DNA from: Priapulus caudatus
Taxonomy: Eukaryota > Priapulida > Priapulimorpha > Priapulimorphida > Priapulidae
Direction of reading: 5' to 3'
DNA length: 56,541 bases
Assembly: GCF_000485595.1 (NCBI RefSeq)
Contig: NW_014577275.1
Location: 30,951 to 87,491 of the forward strand
A program made the translations under genes and the position numbers. The notes beneath the pieces are model-generated. The model did no database searches. It saw nothing but the letters and a program-made list of their open reading frames with translations, and was not told where the DNA came from. Within the stretch, counting starts at the first letter, position 1. The number at the start of each line of letters is the position of its first letter. Shown here one piece after another: positions 11,693-23,468 of the stretch.

Positions 11693-14574
11693 AGCTCTTG
11701 TTTGTAGTGCCAATGATCAGCTGAATTTGTGAGAACCACTGTGAAATAACTGTCTACACGCATGAGCACGACCCACATATATGTCACTGTCGGTCAGACT
11801 TGGGTTTGTTGCGCTAATTGTAAAGCCTCCCAGGGGCCTATAGCTCATCGCTCTCTGCTCGTGCTATTCAGTTCATCAATAGGAAAGCCAATACAGGTAA
11901 TCGGGTCTTTACACTATTACCTTTATCCACCCACTATCACAAAATTTCGATAAAAAACGCATATTTAATATACGATGTCGCACTTATTCATCTGTGCGTC
12001 TACGTAAATGTGCTGCGTGGCGGCCGTGAATGAGAAGAAGTCAAACTGAGCAAGCTTGTCTCTGAAACTGTACATATGGTCTGCGAATCTTAATAAATGT
12101 GTATCTTAAATACGAATCTAAATGCGAATCTTAAATATGTGAATTGTGAACAGTTGCAGTTGAAATCTGCGTAGTCTCACGTCAGACAAAGAACTAATCA
12201 AAGACATATTATTATCGCAGCGTCAACGTGGCGCAACAGTATCCTCATGTTCACGCGGGCGGAGGGCCCCAGATATGTTCGAGGGTCGTCGCTAATAATA
12301 CAGAAGAGAAGATAATAAATAAGACAGCGCACGCGGGCATTGTGCCTAGCTGCACCAAAACGCTCAGGACTGGCTTTACAATCTCAAAGGCACCGTTATC
12401 TGGTTTACAATCGCATCAAAGGCTTGGGTGGAGCTGGGTTCGCCCCGCGCATGAAGTCAATACGAATCCACTGTCAAGCTGTCTCACTCAACGATGATTC
12501 ACGCTGAACCGCAAGATATTTGCTCACGTTATGGATGTTTATATCCCCAATAGGCCGAGCGTTTGCCTACATCCTCCTCCTCTTGACTTCCTGATCCGTC
12601 CCTAAGTGGTCAGACATCGGCTTCCGCCACGGGTTCAGCATGTGCAACGGCGAATTAATTCTCCCACGTCTGATAGCGAGCGAGAAACAAGCGTCTAAAC
12701 TAGTTACAATACTGTGCGCGGCGGCGCGCTGCTGGGAGGCATGTTACGAACGGGGGCGATCGTCTTATGTTGAATGTTTCCTCGATTGTCTACACGCGTT
12801 GTTCCCATGTTAATGTTTCCATGTTGTTCCCATGTTGTTCCCATTGTTGTTCCCATGTATGTCCGATACGTGACTTATGTATACCGACGGAGACACGACG
12901 GTGCATGGGGAGACGTAGCGCCTGTCGACCGTGACTGTTGCAAATTCGTGGCATTGTCGGAATTTATCGAGCACAACAGCCGGCCGGGCCTCGCAAAGTG
13001 CTTGAGAGCAGGTCGGCGAATAGAGAGGGGGAATCTGAAAGCGTGAAAGCGTTGGTAAAACTCGACACTCTCTACTCTCACGTGACGGAGCATGCGTGCG
13101 TGTGGAAGAGCCAGTACTTTGTGTGGTACGCGAGCGAGCGCGCGGTCTCTCACGCGTAATGCGCTGTTAGCAGACCGTGATCACGCGCCTTGCCAGTAAA
13201 GCTAACACGGGGATGCGTATATGCGCCACGAGGCATGCCATTGAACCTCTCTCGTCGCTTGGAGCTGTACACCTCTCGCAGGCACTCTCACACGCACAGC
13301 CATCTGTCAACACGGAGGATCGGTAACCTGTTCCGATATATGTGTCGATGTATGTCCGACGTATGTGTCGATAGCAGGTACATCACGGTTCAACACACGG
13401 CAACGCTGCTCCGTCTGTTGCGTAGATCCATGGTCTGGTCCGCGCCCGTATATATACGACCTGCATGGGTTCTTCGTGTGTGCTGAGTACACTCGCATCT
13501 CGTTATTTCGCATGTTCATGGTGAATCCAATTGGTTCGAGATAATCAGAAGTGATTCCACGAGACCCTCGTGTGATACTCGCGGATCAATTGCATTCATT
13601 ATACGCGTGTGTCGAATATAATCATGCAAAGTGTATCAACATTCGACTTACGATAGGTTCTTGTATGTAGAATGGTAATATAGGTGCCAGTGGACTATCG
13701 ACTAGCGAGCGACATAGCATCTTACTGACCACGTTGAAGTTCGCTACTATACTACTCTACTTGCTACTATACTAGCATCATATGCATATTGTTTGTACTC
13801 GGATTCAGAGCTAGCTGTCGGCACATCAAGGACAGGGGACGTGCGCGCGCGACTCGCGCGGTTGAATGTACGCCGTTGTCGTAACATCACCGAGCAGTGC
13901 ATATAGCCCAGGATGGGCAGATTGCTTCCTTCCTGCGACCGGGGAATGCTCGTTGTCGTTGTCATCGGACTGACCGTTTGATGGGTCGCGGTCATGAAAG
14001 CATGCTAATCATAGCAGCGGTAACGCAGTGCACTGCCAGCTGAGTGTGATGTATGGACGTATAGTGAAGCTCGCGTGCCTGTAGCTATCATCTACCGCGC
14101 GTCTATCGGCGCAATATTTAGATGAGTTTCGCATACTATGCATACTAAACGGCTATTACAACTTGCACGGCGTGTTTGTGGAATGTAATAATATCGCCTG
14201 GTATTATTCTGTGGCCGCTGGCAGAAGTCGACACCGAGCACGACGGACGTGAATTCGAGCGCGCCGTGTGCACGAGCACCAGAGAAGAGGCGCACTACTG
14301 AACTACGTGCGTGCCTACGATGTGGGAATCCGTAGGTTGTGTTAGCAAGCGTCGCTGCGACAACTTGTGAACTTTATACGCCGTTACACACCGGATGGCG
14401 TGTGCGAGAAGATCCGAAAATCATTTTGCAACAAAGACGAGAGTGGCGTGGTGATATCTGCAGCAGACACGTGCCGCGCGCGCGCGTGTGTGTGTGTGCA
14501 TAAACGTCGACGGATTGCGTGCTCTTCTAGAAGTGTTCTATAATATAGTGAAGCATCGTACGGCTTCGTAAACA
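11693..14574. other. CpG-containing region upstream of first coding exon
   Basis: No exon was recognised. From about 12700 to 14300 the sequence is noticeably richer in CG dinucleotides than the flanking AT-rich DNA, with tandem GTTCCCATGTT words at 12800-12860. Because the first coding exon follows at 14575, this is the natural place for a promoter and 5' UTR, but no TATA box, initiator or other element can be assigned confidently. Open frames of 60-98 codons on both strands look like chance. Confidence 0.4.
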
Positions 14575-14670
14575 ATGGAGATATTGAGATACTGTCGGAA
14601 TCTGCTGAAGCAGAGGAAGAGGAGGAACAAGGTTGCTGATACTGTCGTCTGCAAGCCGCAGTACTTTCAG
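14575..14670 (+). CDS. CAPN15: Putative first coding exon, calpain-15-like (aa 1-32)
   Basis: An ATG in a favourable context (A at -3, G at +4) opens a 32-codon frame ending in CAG directly before a consensus donor GTAAGG (14671). The exon ends in phase 0, matching the phase-0 start of the next exon at 29811. A TAA codon immediately precedes the ATG in frame (14569-14571), so translation would have to begin here. The peptide is basic, with a Lys/Arg cluster (KQRKRRNK). Calpain-15 proteins normally begin with several RanBP2-type zinc fingers, and none are encoded here, so this would be a short form. I chose the exon by splice phase and start context rather than by homology; it could be a chance frame, with the true upstream exons outside the window or undetected. 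Confidence 0.4.
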
Positions 14671-16192
14671 GTAAGGTTCTGCGCCGGTGATGCACGCGTG
14701 CGCGTACACTCACGCTGCGCCTGACGTACAGTGAGTGCACGCAAACAGAAGCGCGTGTGCGTGTACACGCACACAGGCGGTCGGATCTCGAAATGTTTTC
14801 GCGTTTTTTGTGCATTCTAATTTTTATAACGAATTTATCCCGCGTTGCAAATGCGTTATATTTTATAAGAAGTAGATCTTATTTTATGGTCCTCACGTAA
14901 TAAACCATGTCGGCTTTCATTATTATTTATGTCATGATAACGTCTATAAACTGAGCAAGTCAGTCATGAATTTTTAATTACTTGCATACTAAACCATTTG
15001 AAACGTTGAAGGGCGGTACGCTACACTGTATTAATTCAACATCGTGTTGGCTGACTTTAGTTTGTCACGTATCATAGTAATAATAATGTTATTAGATTAT
15101 GAGAAAGGTAAAAACGTGATGGTTAGACGTTATTACCTAGACCACATGATCTCCTTATCGTGCGATCTTATTATGCTGTTAGCAACAGATCAGACGTGTG
15201 GAAGATTATGTCGCAAAGATTTTCGACTCGGCGCCGCACACGCAATTCTGTAAATTTTAACATTTTGTCTTGCTATATATAGCCAATATTGTATCGAGTG
15301 CGCTGTGCGCTGCGAAATCGTAAAGGACATCACTTTATGCATCCCCGTATGCCAGCAGTTTAGAATGCGCTCTCCCTGGCAACCAAACCGTAGTAAATCG
15401 CAAATCTTTAACGTTCACAAAGAAATGAACAGGCGGCAAATGCTAGAGGGTAAAACGGATAGATTATCATTTGAGAGCTCTTTTCTTCGTTCTCAATAGC
15501 GAACGCGTCGGTAGTATCCCAGCGCGTTTCCCGCGGTCACAGTCTGCTTGTAAGCTAAACGCTTTAAGCTGTTGCTTAGTTCTCTGTCCGTCAAGGACGA
15601 TATTTCACATGGAGTCGCCGTCAGATGCGTTGCTAGGTACTTACTCTAACAAGATGCCGGCATTAGCTACCATTATACCTGATGCTATCGCTAGCTACCA
15701 CCACTAGCAACCACAGCCAAATACCATCGTTGTAGATACCATTCGTGTTTACTTTCACTAGTTACCCATCGACAGAGTAAATTATTGCCAGTGGCCGTTA
15801 TATAAGATATTATATATTATTTTACATCTATATATATATAAAGTTGTTGAGTTTGTCCCACCTGGGGGAATCTTTTGTTTCTTTACTCTTTGACTGTTTA
15901 GGATGTACTTCTGCCACTTCACCGTTAATTTCAACGTTTAAAATTTTTTACTACATTTAAAAGTTTAGTAAAAATCCAGAATAAACTATGGTAGATGATA
16001 ATAATAGCGTAAATTGTCGGGAAGACTTCACGGAAGCTTATGTAGGTTACAGATCAAATTTATTTTAATTATTTTTTCATGGTGGGCTGAAATTCACCAA
16101 ATAAAATATAAAAAACGTAACAAATCTATATATATCAAGTTGTTCCATATAAAAACCATATAAAACCCATATAACAACCAAGGGCGTGATGC

Positions 16193-16280
16193 TACGAGAA
16201 AGTGAATAAGTTAAGTTAAGTGATAAGTTAAGTTGAGTGAATAAGTTAAGTGAATAAGTGAATGAGTGTGAAGTGAGAAT
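16193..16280. repeat. GAATAAGTTAAGT short tandem repeat
   Basis: About six imperfect copies of AGTTAAGTGAATA-type words. Confidence 0.8.
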
Positions 16281-16799
16281 AGTGAATATTATATATCTGA
16301 TTTTACCATGCACACGTGCTGGCAGCCCGCCTGGCTCCACTTTGTCCGTATAAAAATGGCCGAAAAAAATCATCTTAGCAGTCAACAGCGACCGATGTCC
16401 GAGGCCCAATTCCCCATCTAATACATATTTGTCAATGTGTGTCTGTTTGTCTGTTCTCGATGCAAATCTATACGGAGCACTCTAGAAATGTCAAAGATGT
16501 TCAGTAGGGGTACATGTTCGTGCTGAATGTCATGTGCACATTCGATTTGACCTCCGAGGTCATCTAAGCCAAAAAACGGGAAAACCGGAAAAATATATAG
16601 GTGCCCCTGCAGCAACACTAAATAAACGGGCCCCTGAAGCAGCACTAAATAAACGGGATTCACTTTGCACTGACTTGCATAACTGTACAATGCGCGTTAC
16701 ATTGCGTTACTATACATGCATTATGGTACATCCGCCATGTCATGATCGTAACAATATTCACCTTGCACTGACTTGATACAGAGTGTGCAAGACTATTTT

Positions 16800-17050
16800 C
16801 GATAGGTTATATAGATAGATAGAGAGATAGATAGATATATGGATAGATAGCTAGATAGATAAAAAGACAAATACATAGATAGATAGATGAACAGATTTGT
16901 AGATAGATAGATGGATGGATGGATGGATGGATGGATGGATGGATGGATAAATAGATAAATAGATAAGTAGATAGAGAGATAGATAGATAAATACATAGAT
17001 AGATAGATAGATAAATATATGGATATGAAGATAGATAGATATATTTTTGT
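16800..17050. repeat. GATA/GGAT tetranucleotide microsatellite
   Basis: Long GATAGATA runs with a (GGAT)n core at 16911-16950. It lies 40 bp upstream of a Helitron-like 3' end, the same arrangement as at 18727-18905, so it is probably part of that element. Confidence 0.9.
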
Positions 17051-17113
17051 GTATTTTCTTTCAACGCTTATTCGAGCGCTTTATTTCCCGGGCAACGCCG
17101 GGTGTCCTGCTAG
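17051..17113 (+). mobile_element. Helitron-like 3' terminus (first copy)
   Basis: The hairpin CCCGGGCAACGCCGGG (17087-17102) is followed by TGTCCTG and CTAG, with T as the next base. A GC hairpin shortly before CTRR, with insertion before T, is the Helitron 3' signature. The stretch from GTGTATTTTCTTTCAAC to the hairpin recurs at 18829-18905. The 5' end (TC...) could not be located, and no Rep/helicase is encoded, so this is a non-autonomous copy. Confidence 0.65.
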
Positions 17114-17240
17114 TTTATAAATAAATCTCTAGGTAAAATATTTCTTATTTCATTACAAAATGTGAAATGGCTATGAATGTTAATTATAGGCTCTGCATCT
17201 GTTTTTCTCTCACGCTTTTTTCCTTTATTAATTTGATGAA

Positions 17241-18049
17241 AAATGTTTAGCCACCACAAACTGTTTGTGGACCAAAAAATTATTGGGCACAACAAACAGT
17301 TTGTGGACAAAAAATTCCTTAGCCACCACAAACAGTTTGTAGACCAAAAAATTTCTTATCCACCACAGTTTGTGGACCAAAAAATTCGTAGACATCACAA
17401 ACATTTTGTTGACCAAAAAAATTCTTAGCCACCACAAACAGTTTATTGATGCAACAAAAATTATTAGCCACCACAAACAGTTTATGTACACACAAAAATC
17501 TTAGCTTCCAAACAATTGGTGCACCAAAAACATTTTCGTGTGCCCGAAAATTTCTTGGCCACCAGTTTGTGGGCCGTAATTTGGCTTCTTGTTTACTTGT
17601 AACTGATATACGTGTGGGTGCACGGTTTGTTTGTGGTGGCTTAAAATCTCTACACAGAATTATTTATGCACCTATGTAAAATTTCTTAGCCACCACAAAC
17701 AGTTTGTGGACTCCAAAATTCCTTAGCCACCACAAACAGTTTGTAGACCAAACAATTTTATAGCCACCACAGTTTGTGGACCCAAAAATTCTTAGACACC
17801 ACAAACAGTTTGTGGACCAAAAATTTTCTTAGCCACCACAAACAGTTTTCGGACCAAATAATTTCTTAGCCACCACAAACAGTTTGTGGACCAACAAATT
17901 TCTTCGCCACCACAAACAGTTTGTTGATGCAAAAAAAATTCTTAGCCACCACAAACAGTTTGTGGACCAAAAAATTCTTAGAGACCATAAACAGTTTGTG
18001 TACACACAAAAATCTTAGCTTCCAAACAATTGGTGCACCAAAAACATTC
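17241..18049. repeat. 36-bp satellite array with 17-nt dyad, higher-order repeat
   Basis: About 15 monomers of ACCACAAACAGTTTGTGG plus CCAAAAAATTCTTAG. Each carries the dyad CCACAAAC-A-GTTTGTGG. Monomers are contiguous, with no spacers. A diverged block at about 17483-17690 recurs about 512 bp later (17995-18600), which indicates a higher-order duplication. Frames on both strands are repeat-derived. Confidence 0.9.
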
Positions 18050-18052
18050 TTA

Positions 18053-18427
18053 AGGGCCGGACACACTAAGCGATTCTATCGCGCGAGTCGAATGGACAAC
18101 ATCACGCGATTTTTGACGGCGAGTTCCTACCGCGCACTGCCGCGCACTACCGCCACCACGTAAACGAACAAAATCATTCAGTACACGTCAGTATCATTGA
18201 ACAACTCTGATTGGCTGATGATTTGTACAATCAGGCGACTAAATCGCCGACCCGGACACACTAGGCGATTGAGTCGCGTTACTGAAATAATCGCCCGATA
18301 ATATCAAAACGTTTTGATCGATGCGATTGAATCGGGCGACTAAATCGGCGGCGACTGACTGGACACATTAGGCAATTTTCACCGGCGACTGAGTCGCCCG
18401 ATAAAATCGCCTAGTGTGTCCGGCCCT
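18053..18427. mobile_element. PIF/Harbinger-like MITE, 375 bp, TTA duplications
   Basis: Near-perfect inverted ends: left AGGGCCGGACACACTA, right TAGTGTGTCCGGCCCT, with pairing continuing for about 22 bp. The element is flanked by TTA at 18050-18052 and 18428-18430. GCGACT/AGTCGC words recur inside. There is no coding capacity. It is inserted in the second copy of the 512-bp higher-order repeat; the corresponding site in the first copy (about 17530) is empty, so insertion came after the duplication. Confidence 0.85.
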
Positions 18428-18430
18428 TTA

Positions 18431-18600
18431 GACACCAAAGAGTTCGTGTGCCCGAAAATTTCTGGGCCACCAGTTTGTGGGCCGTAATTTGGTTTCTTGT
18501 TTACTTATAACTGATATACGTGTGGGTGCACGGTTTGTTTGTAGTGGCTTAACATCTCTACATGCACAGAATTATTTATGGGCCTATATACAATTTCTCA
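18431..18600. repeat. Continuation of 512-bp higher-order repeat
   Basis: Matches 17538-17690, including GGGCCGTAATTTGG and TGATATACGTGTGGGTGC, with a few substitutions. Confidence 0.85.
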
Positions 18601-18724
18601 ACTGTTTGGCTAAGATTCCTTAAAATCATATAATCCATAGTGTACTGTAATGTATTGTACTGTGTAGGTATTGTTTTCCATTATTATTTATTGTTATTTT
18701 TAAAGTATTATTCCTAATCTCTAA

Positions 18725-18828
18725 AATATATATATATATAGACAGATAGATAGATAGATCGATACATAGATCGATACATAGATACATAGATACATAGATA
18801 TAGATAGATATATTATAGATAGATATTT
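18725..18828. repeat. AT / GATA microsatellite
   Basis: ATATAT followed by GATAGATA/GATACATA units, ending shortly before the second Helitron-like 3' end. Confidence 0.9.
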
Positions 18829-18905
18829 TTTTGGGTATTTCTCTTTCAACCAATGGTCACCAACTGAGCGCTTCATTTCCCGGGCAACGCCGGGTGTCCT
18901 GCGAG
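18829..18905 (+). mobile_element. Helitron-like 3' terminus (second copy, CGAG variant)
   Basis: The same hairpin CCCGGGCAACGCCGGG (18879-18894) and TGTCCTG spacer as the first copy, ending in CGAG|T where the canonical form is CTAG|T. The preceding GAGCGCTTCATTT and TTTCTCTTTCAAC stretches are shared. The element may extend leftwards through the 36-bp satellite array, but its 5' end was not identified. Confidence 0.6.
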
Positions 18906-19204
18906 TACGATATAAGATATCAGATGATACGATCCTTAAATATCATGTGTACCATTGTATAAAAGTGCAAACTAAGCGTGGAACGTAAGGCTGATGTAAA
19001 TAGCCTTGATCCTTAAGAGTTATATATAACTTTATGTGCACTTAATAGAAGCCTCCCATGATAACTGTATATATGTGGTGCAGTGCGATCGGTTGATTAT
19101 CGGATGCCGTCATGCTTCGTCTCCTAAACGATGCAACGCTTCCCAGGATCTACCCAGGAACTAATTAAAGTTTCCCATCTACCTACCCCACCCGCATGTT
19201 CGCT

Positions 19205-19270
19205 ATATATATACATATATATATATATATAATATGTATATATATATATATAATATATATATACATATGA
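19205..19270. repeat. AT-rich dinucleotide tract
   Basis: (AT)n with ATACATAT interruptions. Confidence 0.9.
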
Positions 19271-21545
19271 TCTAACCCATAATACACATACATTGATGAA
19301 GATACTGGCTCGTTACACGGGCTATGTGCGTGCATGGTGCGTGTGAGCTGAAACCTGAGAATGTTCACATGATGTTTCGTAAGGCTATAAATGTATACTA
19401 CGTTTTAAAGTGGTGTTTACGAGTTAAACAAGTAATTATTTGCACATGTGCGTAGATGAAACATTATCTATACTATGTAGTGACACGTTATTTTAATCGA
19501 TCATCACTCCCTATTTGTTAGTTAATGTGATATTATCATAGCTGAATGAAGTCTTTGAAGAATAATGGGCTACTTTAGTTCAATAAGCTTGCTTTCAGCA
19601 TAACTTTCACTTGAAGAGGGGTGTACTCGTGCTCCATGCGAATTTTTGATTGGTCAGTATCCATGGGAAATAAGAAGACAATTTTGAAAGACATCAGTGT
19701 GTTTGGTACCGTTGACGTCACTTTTAGGACGCCTTCTTGCTGTCGTTGGGCACGTAGTGTTTACGCACGCTTCACGCCAAGAGCTTATAATAGCAGTGAT
19801 ATTGACAATAATTTCGAACTATTATTTAAACTGTTAAAATTAATATGGAGCAAATTAAACACCAAACGTGTAACTTGCGTCATCACTGGTGGGAGGCATC
19901 ACAAGCAGTGGAGCCGTTGTTCAATAAAGCAAGCTAACAGTCACTGCCCCGTCTCAAAATCTGGGTTTAATTGATCGACACTATTTCGTCTGTAACATAA
20001 TTGCAGCCCAATTTCACGGCGACCTATCCTAAAAGCCACGCTGCGCTATTCTGCTTTATCAATATTTCCTCTCCGATCCATTTTCATTATACGGCGAGCG
20101 GGTTCTCCGGTTAACCTTTGACAACGTCGATAAGCGCTTCGTTTTCCCGCGCCTCGTGTGGGCAAGCACTTGTCACCGACAATCACGCGATGTATGCCTT
20201 TCGCCCCGTTCGCAATCCGCGCAAATCTGCTCCGAAAGTCGTGGCTCTTAGGATTCGGCGGCACGTGGGTTGTGGAGAGGCGAGGCTGATCCGTGTAAGA
20301 CGGCGATGACACACTGACAGACAAGCTGAATGCTTTGTATCGCTGCGTAACAACAACGTGTGCACACTCAAGTATCCGTCGGATGCTGTGAAATCGATAG
20401 CGGGTGTCACACGACGAAGGCAATATTCCTACACGCGCAGCATGCTTGTTCGCCACTTCGCGAAATCATTCACATCTGATGCTATTTGCATATCGGCCGC
20501 GGACAATGTGAGAGTGGTGTTTTGAAGAGGTACAATTCGGTGCGACTCGACGCAATTTACAAGATATATCCATTACGCGCGACGAGCGTATGCAAAACGC
20601 GGACGGCGCAGAGGCAGCAAACGTTGCTATACACTTTAAAGCGAAATTTCATTACATGCGGAATTTTAATGAGAATGTTTAGCCGAATGAGACGCCGAAA
20701 CTTTCGGTGAAATTCTGCGACGCGGCTATGCACTCGCTGACTGCTGTCTATCGCATATTGAAACTCTCGTAATTGAGTAATTTTGATTCATTTTGAATTG
20801 CTAACCACTGCTATTACGTAGGCGAGTGTGCAGTTAGATGAATTACTGCGTAATTGGTTTATATATGTTACCGAAAATACTGTCAGCAGCTTTTCAACTA
20901 GTGATCAAACAATCAAGACTTGCCGTGCGTATAGAAAAATTCGCAGAGCCAGCGTTCCTTATTGCCGCACAATTTGTGTTTCATTGGCTAATGAGTTTCG
21001 GTTAAGCTGTAAAATCTGTAATGATGATTAAAGGTACAGTCTAATGAATGTATAACGAATCGTAGTTACAACGTTAAACAGTGAGTATATAGGTATAATA
21101 ACCCCTATAATAAGTAGGGGCTTATAGTATGATAAGTATAACTTATTGTTTAACGTTGCAAGTGTTATTGAAGGATAAGCTATTTAAAAGTCATATAACG
21201 TAGTGTAAATATCATGCCTTTTCCTTTACATGAAAGATTATTATTATTTTATTATTATTGGAACGCCTTGATAAGACTTTTATCATTAAAAATTTACACA
21301 GTTTTATATTAAAATCGTGCGAGGGTTTGAGTGGCATATCAAATATTCATGCAGCAGAACTGAGCAATGTGAGCAGAACTTGTGTTCAGCTTGTGAGACT
21401 GCACGCCTGCTCGCGTGATTTTTTTCCTAGGTTAATCAAGGACATAGGGCTCTAGTGAGCGCTGCTATTGGTTGAGCTTGTTTCGTCGTTCAATGACGTC
21501 ACTGGTAATATTCATAGCACATCCAAAATCTGTAATTCTAATAAT

Positions 21546-21615
21546 GCTCAATAGCCGAGCGAGTACAGCACGAAAGTCAAGGCTGAAAGGTTGCTGGATC
21601 CAATCCCATCCGTTT
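21546..21615 (+). other. tRNA-like sequence, possible SINE head
   Basis: TAGCCGAGCGAG resembles an A box, and GGATCCAATCC, about 40 bp on, resembles a degenerate B box. No stable cloverleaf or CCA context was evident, so this may be an eroded tRNA-derived SINE. Confidence 0.25.
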
Positions 21616-21775
21616 TTTAATTATTTTCCTGTTTTTCTGTTATTTTCTATCTTTATCCGTTAAGAATTTTTTTTTTTCAATTAACGCAAATATTTACATG
21701 ATTTATTTACAACAATTTAATAACAACAATAAATTTTACAACAATTTAAAATTTATTTTTTATATATTTTTTTAA

Positions 21776-21802
21776 ATAGGGTTAGGGTTAGGGGTTTAGG
21801 GT
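21776..21802. repeat. Short TTAGGG-like interstitial motif
   Basis: AGGGTTAGGGTTAGGGG followed by TTTAGGG: about three imperfect telomere-type hexamers in an AT-rich setting. Too short to say more. Confidence 0.5.
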
Positions 21803-22039
21803 CACAATGCACCAAAACAGGAGTTTGAGGCACGTGATTTGTATCTACCAATGGTTAGCGCCTACGATATGTTCTTGATTAACTAGGGAAAAAATCACGC
21901 CGCCTGCTCGGGATCGTGTTCACCACAAGCACCGCACGGGTGCGCCACAGTCGCGTATCTCAGGTGCGCCAGTGCAGCTAATAATAACAAATCACTCCCC
22001 GGCAGGTACATGTATGAATTACTAATCATGGTTCCGCCA

Positions 22040-22056
22040 ATATTGAATATATATAA

Positions 22057-22087
<31 letters not shown>

Positions 22088-22112
22088 AATAGTAGTAATA
22101 TATATACTATAT
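22040..22112. repeat. (AT)n tract
   Basis: Several AT runs separated by TAGTAGTAA. Confidence 0.9.
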
Positions 22113-22227
22113 ATAAACAAATGTCTGTGTTGTATACTGACCACTGTTCTTCCCTAGCGGCCTGTACATACGATAATTATATGATCTATGCTATAAGCAC
22201 GATCTCTGTGTCTGGGTGCCTCCTCCT

Positions 22228-22330
22228 AAACTACAGATCTCTACTAAACTACAGATCCTAACTACAGATCCTACTATCCTAAACTACAGATCTCTACAGA
22301 ACTAACTTACAGATCTCCTCCTAAACTACC
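22228..22330. repeat. CTAAACTACAGATC short tandem repeat
   Basis: Five or six irregular copies of a CTA(A)ACTACAGATC(T) word. Confidence 0.8.
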
Positions 22331-22994
22331 GTACTGATTACAACCATACCTGGTGCGCACATTGGGCGCCTACCCGCCCTGGTATTAGGCTAAAAAAATC
22401 ATTTACGACGACAGAATTGTTAGAGAAACAGGCGGAAAAGCCAGATTAGACCAAATCAGTCTACACAGTCAGTCATAGTGACAACACGGTCCAGGTCAAG
22501 CAGAACGAGAAACAGCAAAACTTCGTCCGTATCAAAATTTAAAAGATCTGCAGCCTACCGTATTTCCATAACGTAATATTTTTGCAAAGTATCACCGCAG
22601 GTTATGAAATTGTATGATATGCACATGTTACGTATGTTACGTTATGTTACAATGTTACTAATACAAGTCTTTCTACAATAAGTTACTTTACGATGCAGCT
22701 TTCTATAGTACAGTGAGTAAAGCTAGGTTACGGCGATGCTGCGTTGATAATGTTTACTCCTTTCATTAAACACACAGTTCATTGATTAAACGGTTACTGT
22801 CTTTATCGCATTACTTTCTCATGTACTATTATGCTACGTGCTATAATCATGTGAATTAATCATGTTAATAGCTTTCACTCATATTAAGTTTGTTATTTAT
22901 CTACGTTACTTTACGTTATAGTCGCTTCTAATTTTCTACTTTCTTCTGAAACATACCACATTTTGGTCGCGAAAGCAACCCAAGCAACGCCGGC

Positions 22995-23074
22995 ATGTAT
23001 ATATATATAATATATATATATCAGAATATATACATCTATATATGTATGTTGTGTGTGTGGTGTGTGTGTGCTGG

Positions 23075-23106
<32 letters not shown>

Positions 23107-23194
23107 TGCGTGTGCGTGTGCGTGTGCGTGTGCGTGTGCGTGTGCGTGTGCGCGTGCGCGTGAGCGTATATATATATAGATATATATATAGCAA
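22995..23194. repeat. Compound AT / GT / GCGT microsatellite
   Basis: ATATAT, then GTGTGTGG, then (GTGC)n and (GTGTGC)n, then ATATAT again. Frames across it are artefacts. Confidence 0.9.
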
Positions 23195-23392
23195 TGCTTA
23201 GCCCGATCTATTTTCATCTGCTAACGGATTTCGCGGGGCGACTGTGGGTGACAATAGGAAGGTATAAGAAATGTGAGCTCGATGGATATGATGATTGTGT
23301 GACAAATGACACACGCACGCATATAGACACACAGATTCAGACACTGACACTCTCACGGTTGCCAACACACACAGATACACGCTCACTGTTGC

Positions 23393-23394
<2 letters not shown>

Positions 23395-23464
<70 letters not shown>

Positions 23465-23468
23465 ACGC
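23395..23468. repeat. (CA)n microsatellite
   Basis: About 74 bp of CACACA with one GC interruption. Confidence 0.95.

Noticed and set aside
10954-11787. 277-codon minus-strand frame rich in His/Thr, and Cys/Val frames on the + strand
   Set aside because: Translation of a GT/GCGT tract; no start context, domain or splice structure.
17241-18049. Regular short repeats as a CRISPR array
   Set aside because: Monomers are contiguous with no unique spacers, and the DNA is eukaryotic.
20046-20456. 136-codon minus-strand frame
   Set aside because: No recognisable motif, overlaps competing frames on both strands, no repeat or splice support; likely chance.
20828-21031. 67-codon frame considered as an upstream calpain exon
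   Set aside because: No zinc-finger spacing of cysteines and no fitting donor phase.
21776-21802. Telomere fusion or chromosome end
   Set aside because: Only about three imperfect TTAGGG-like units.
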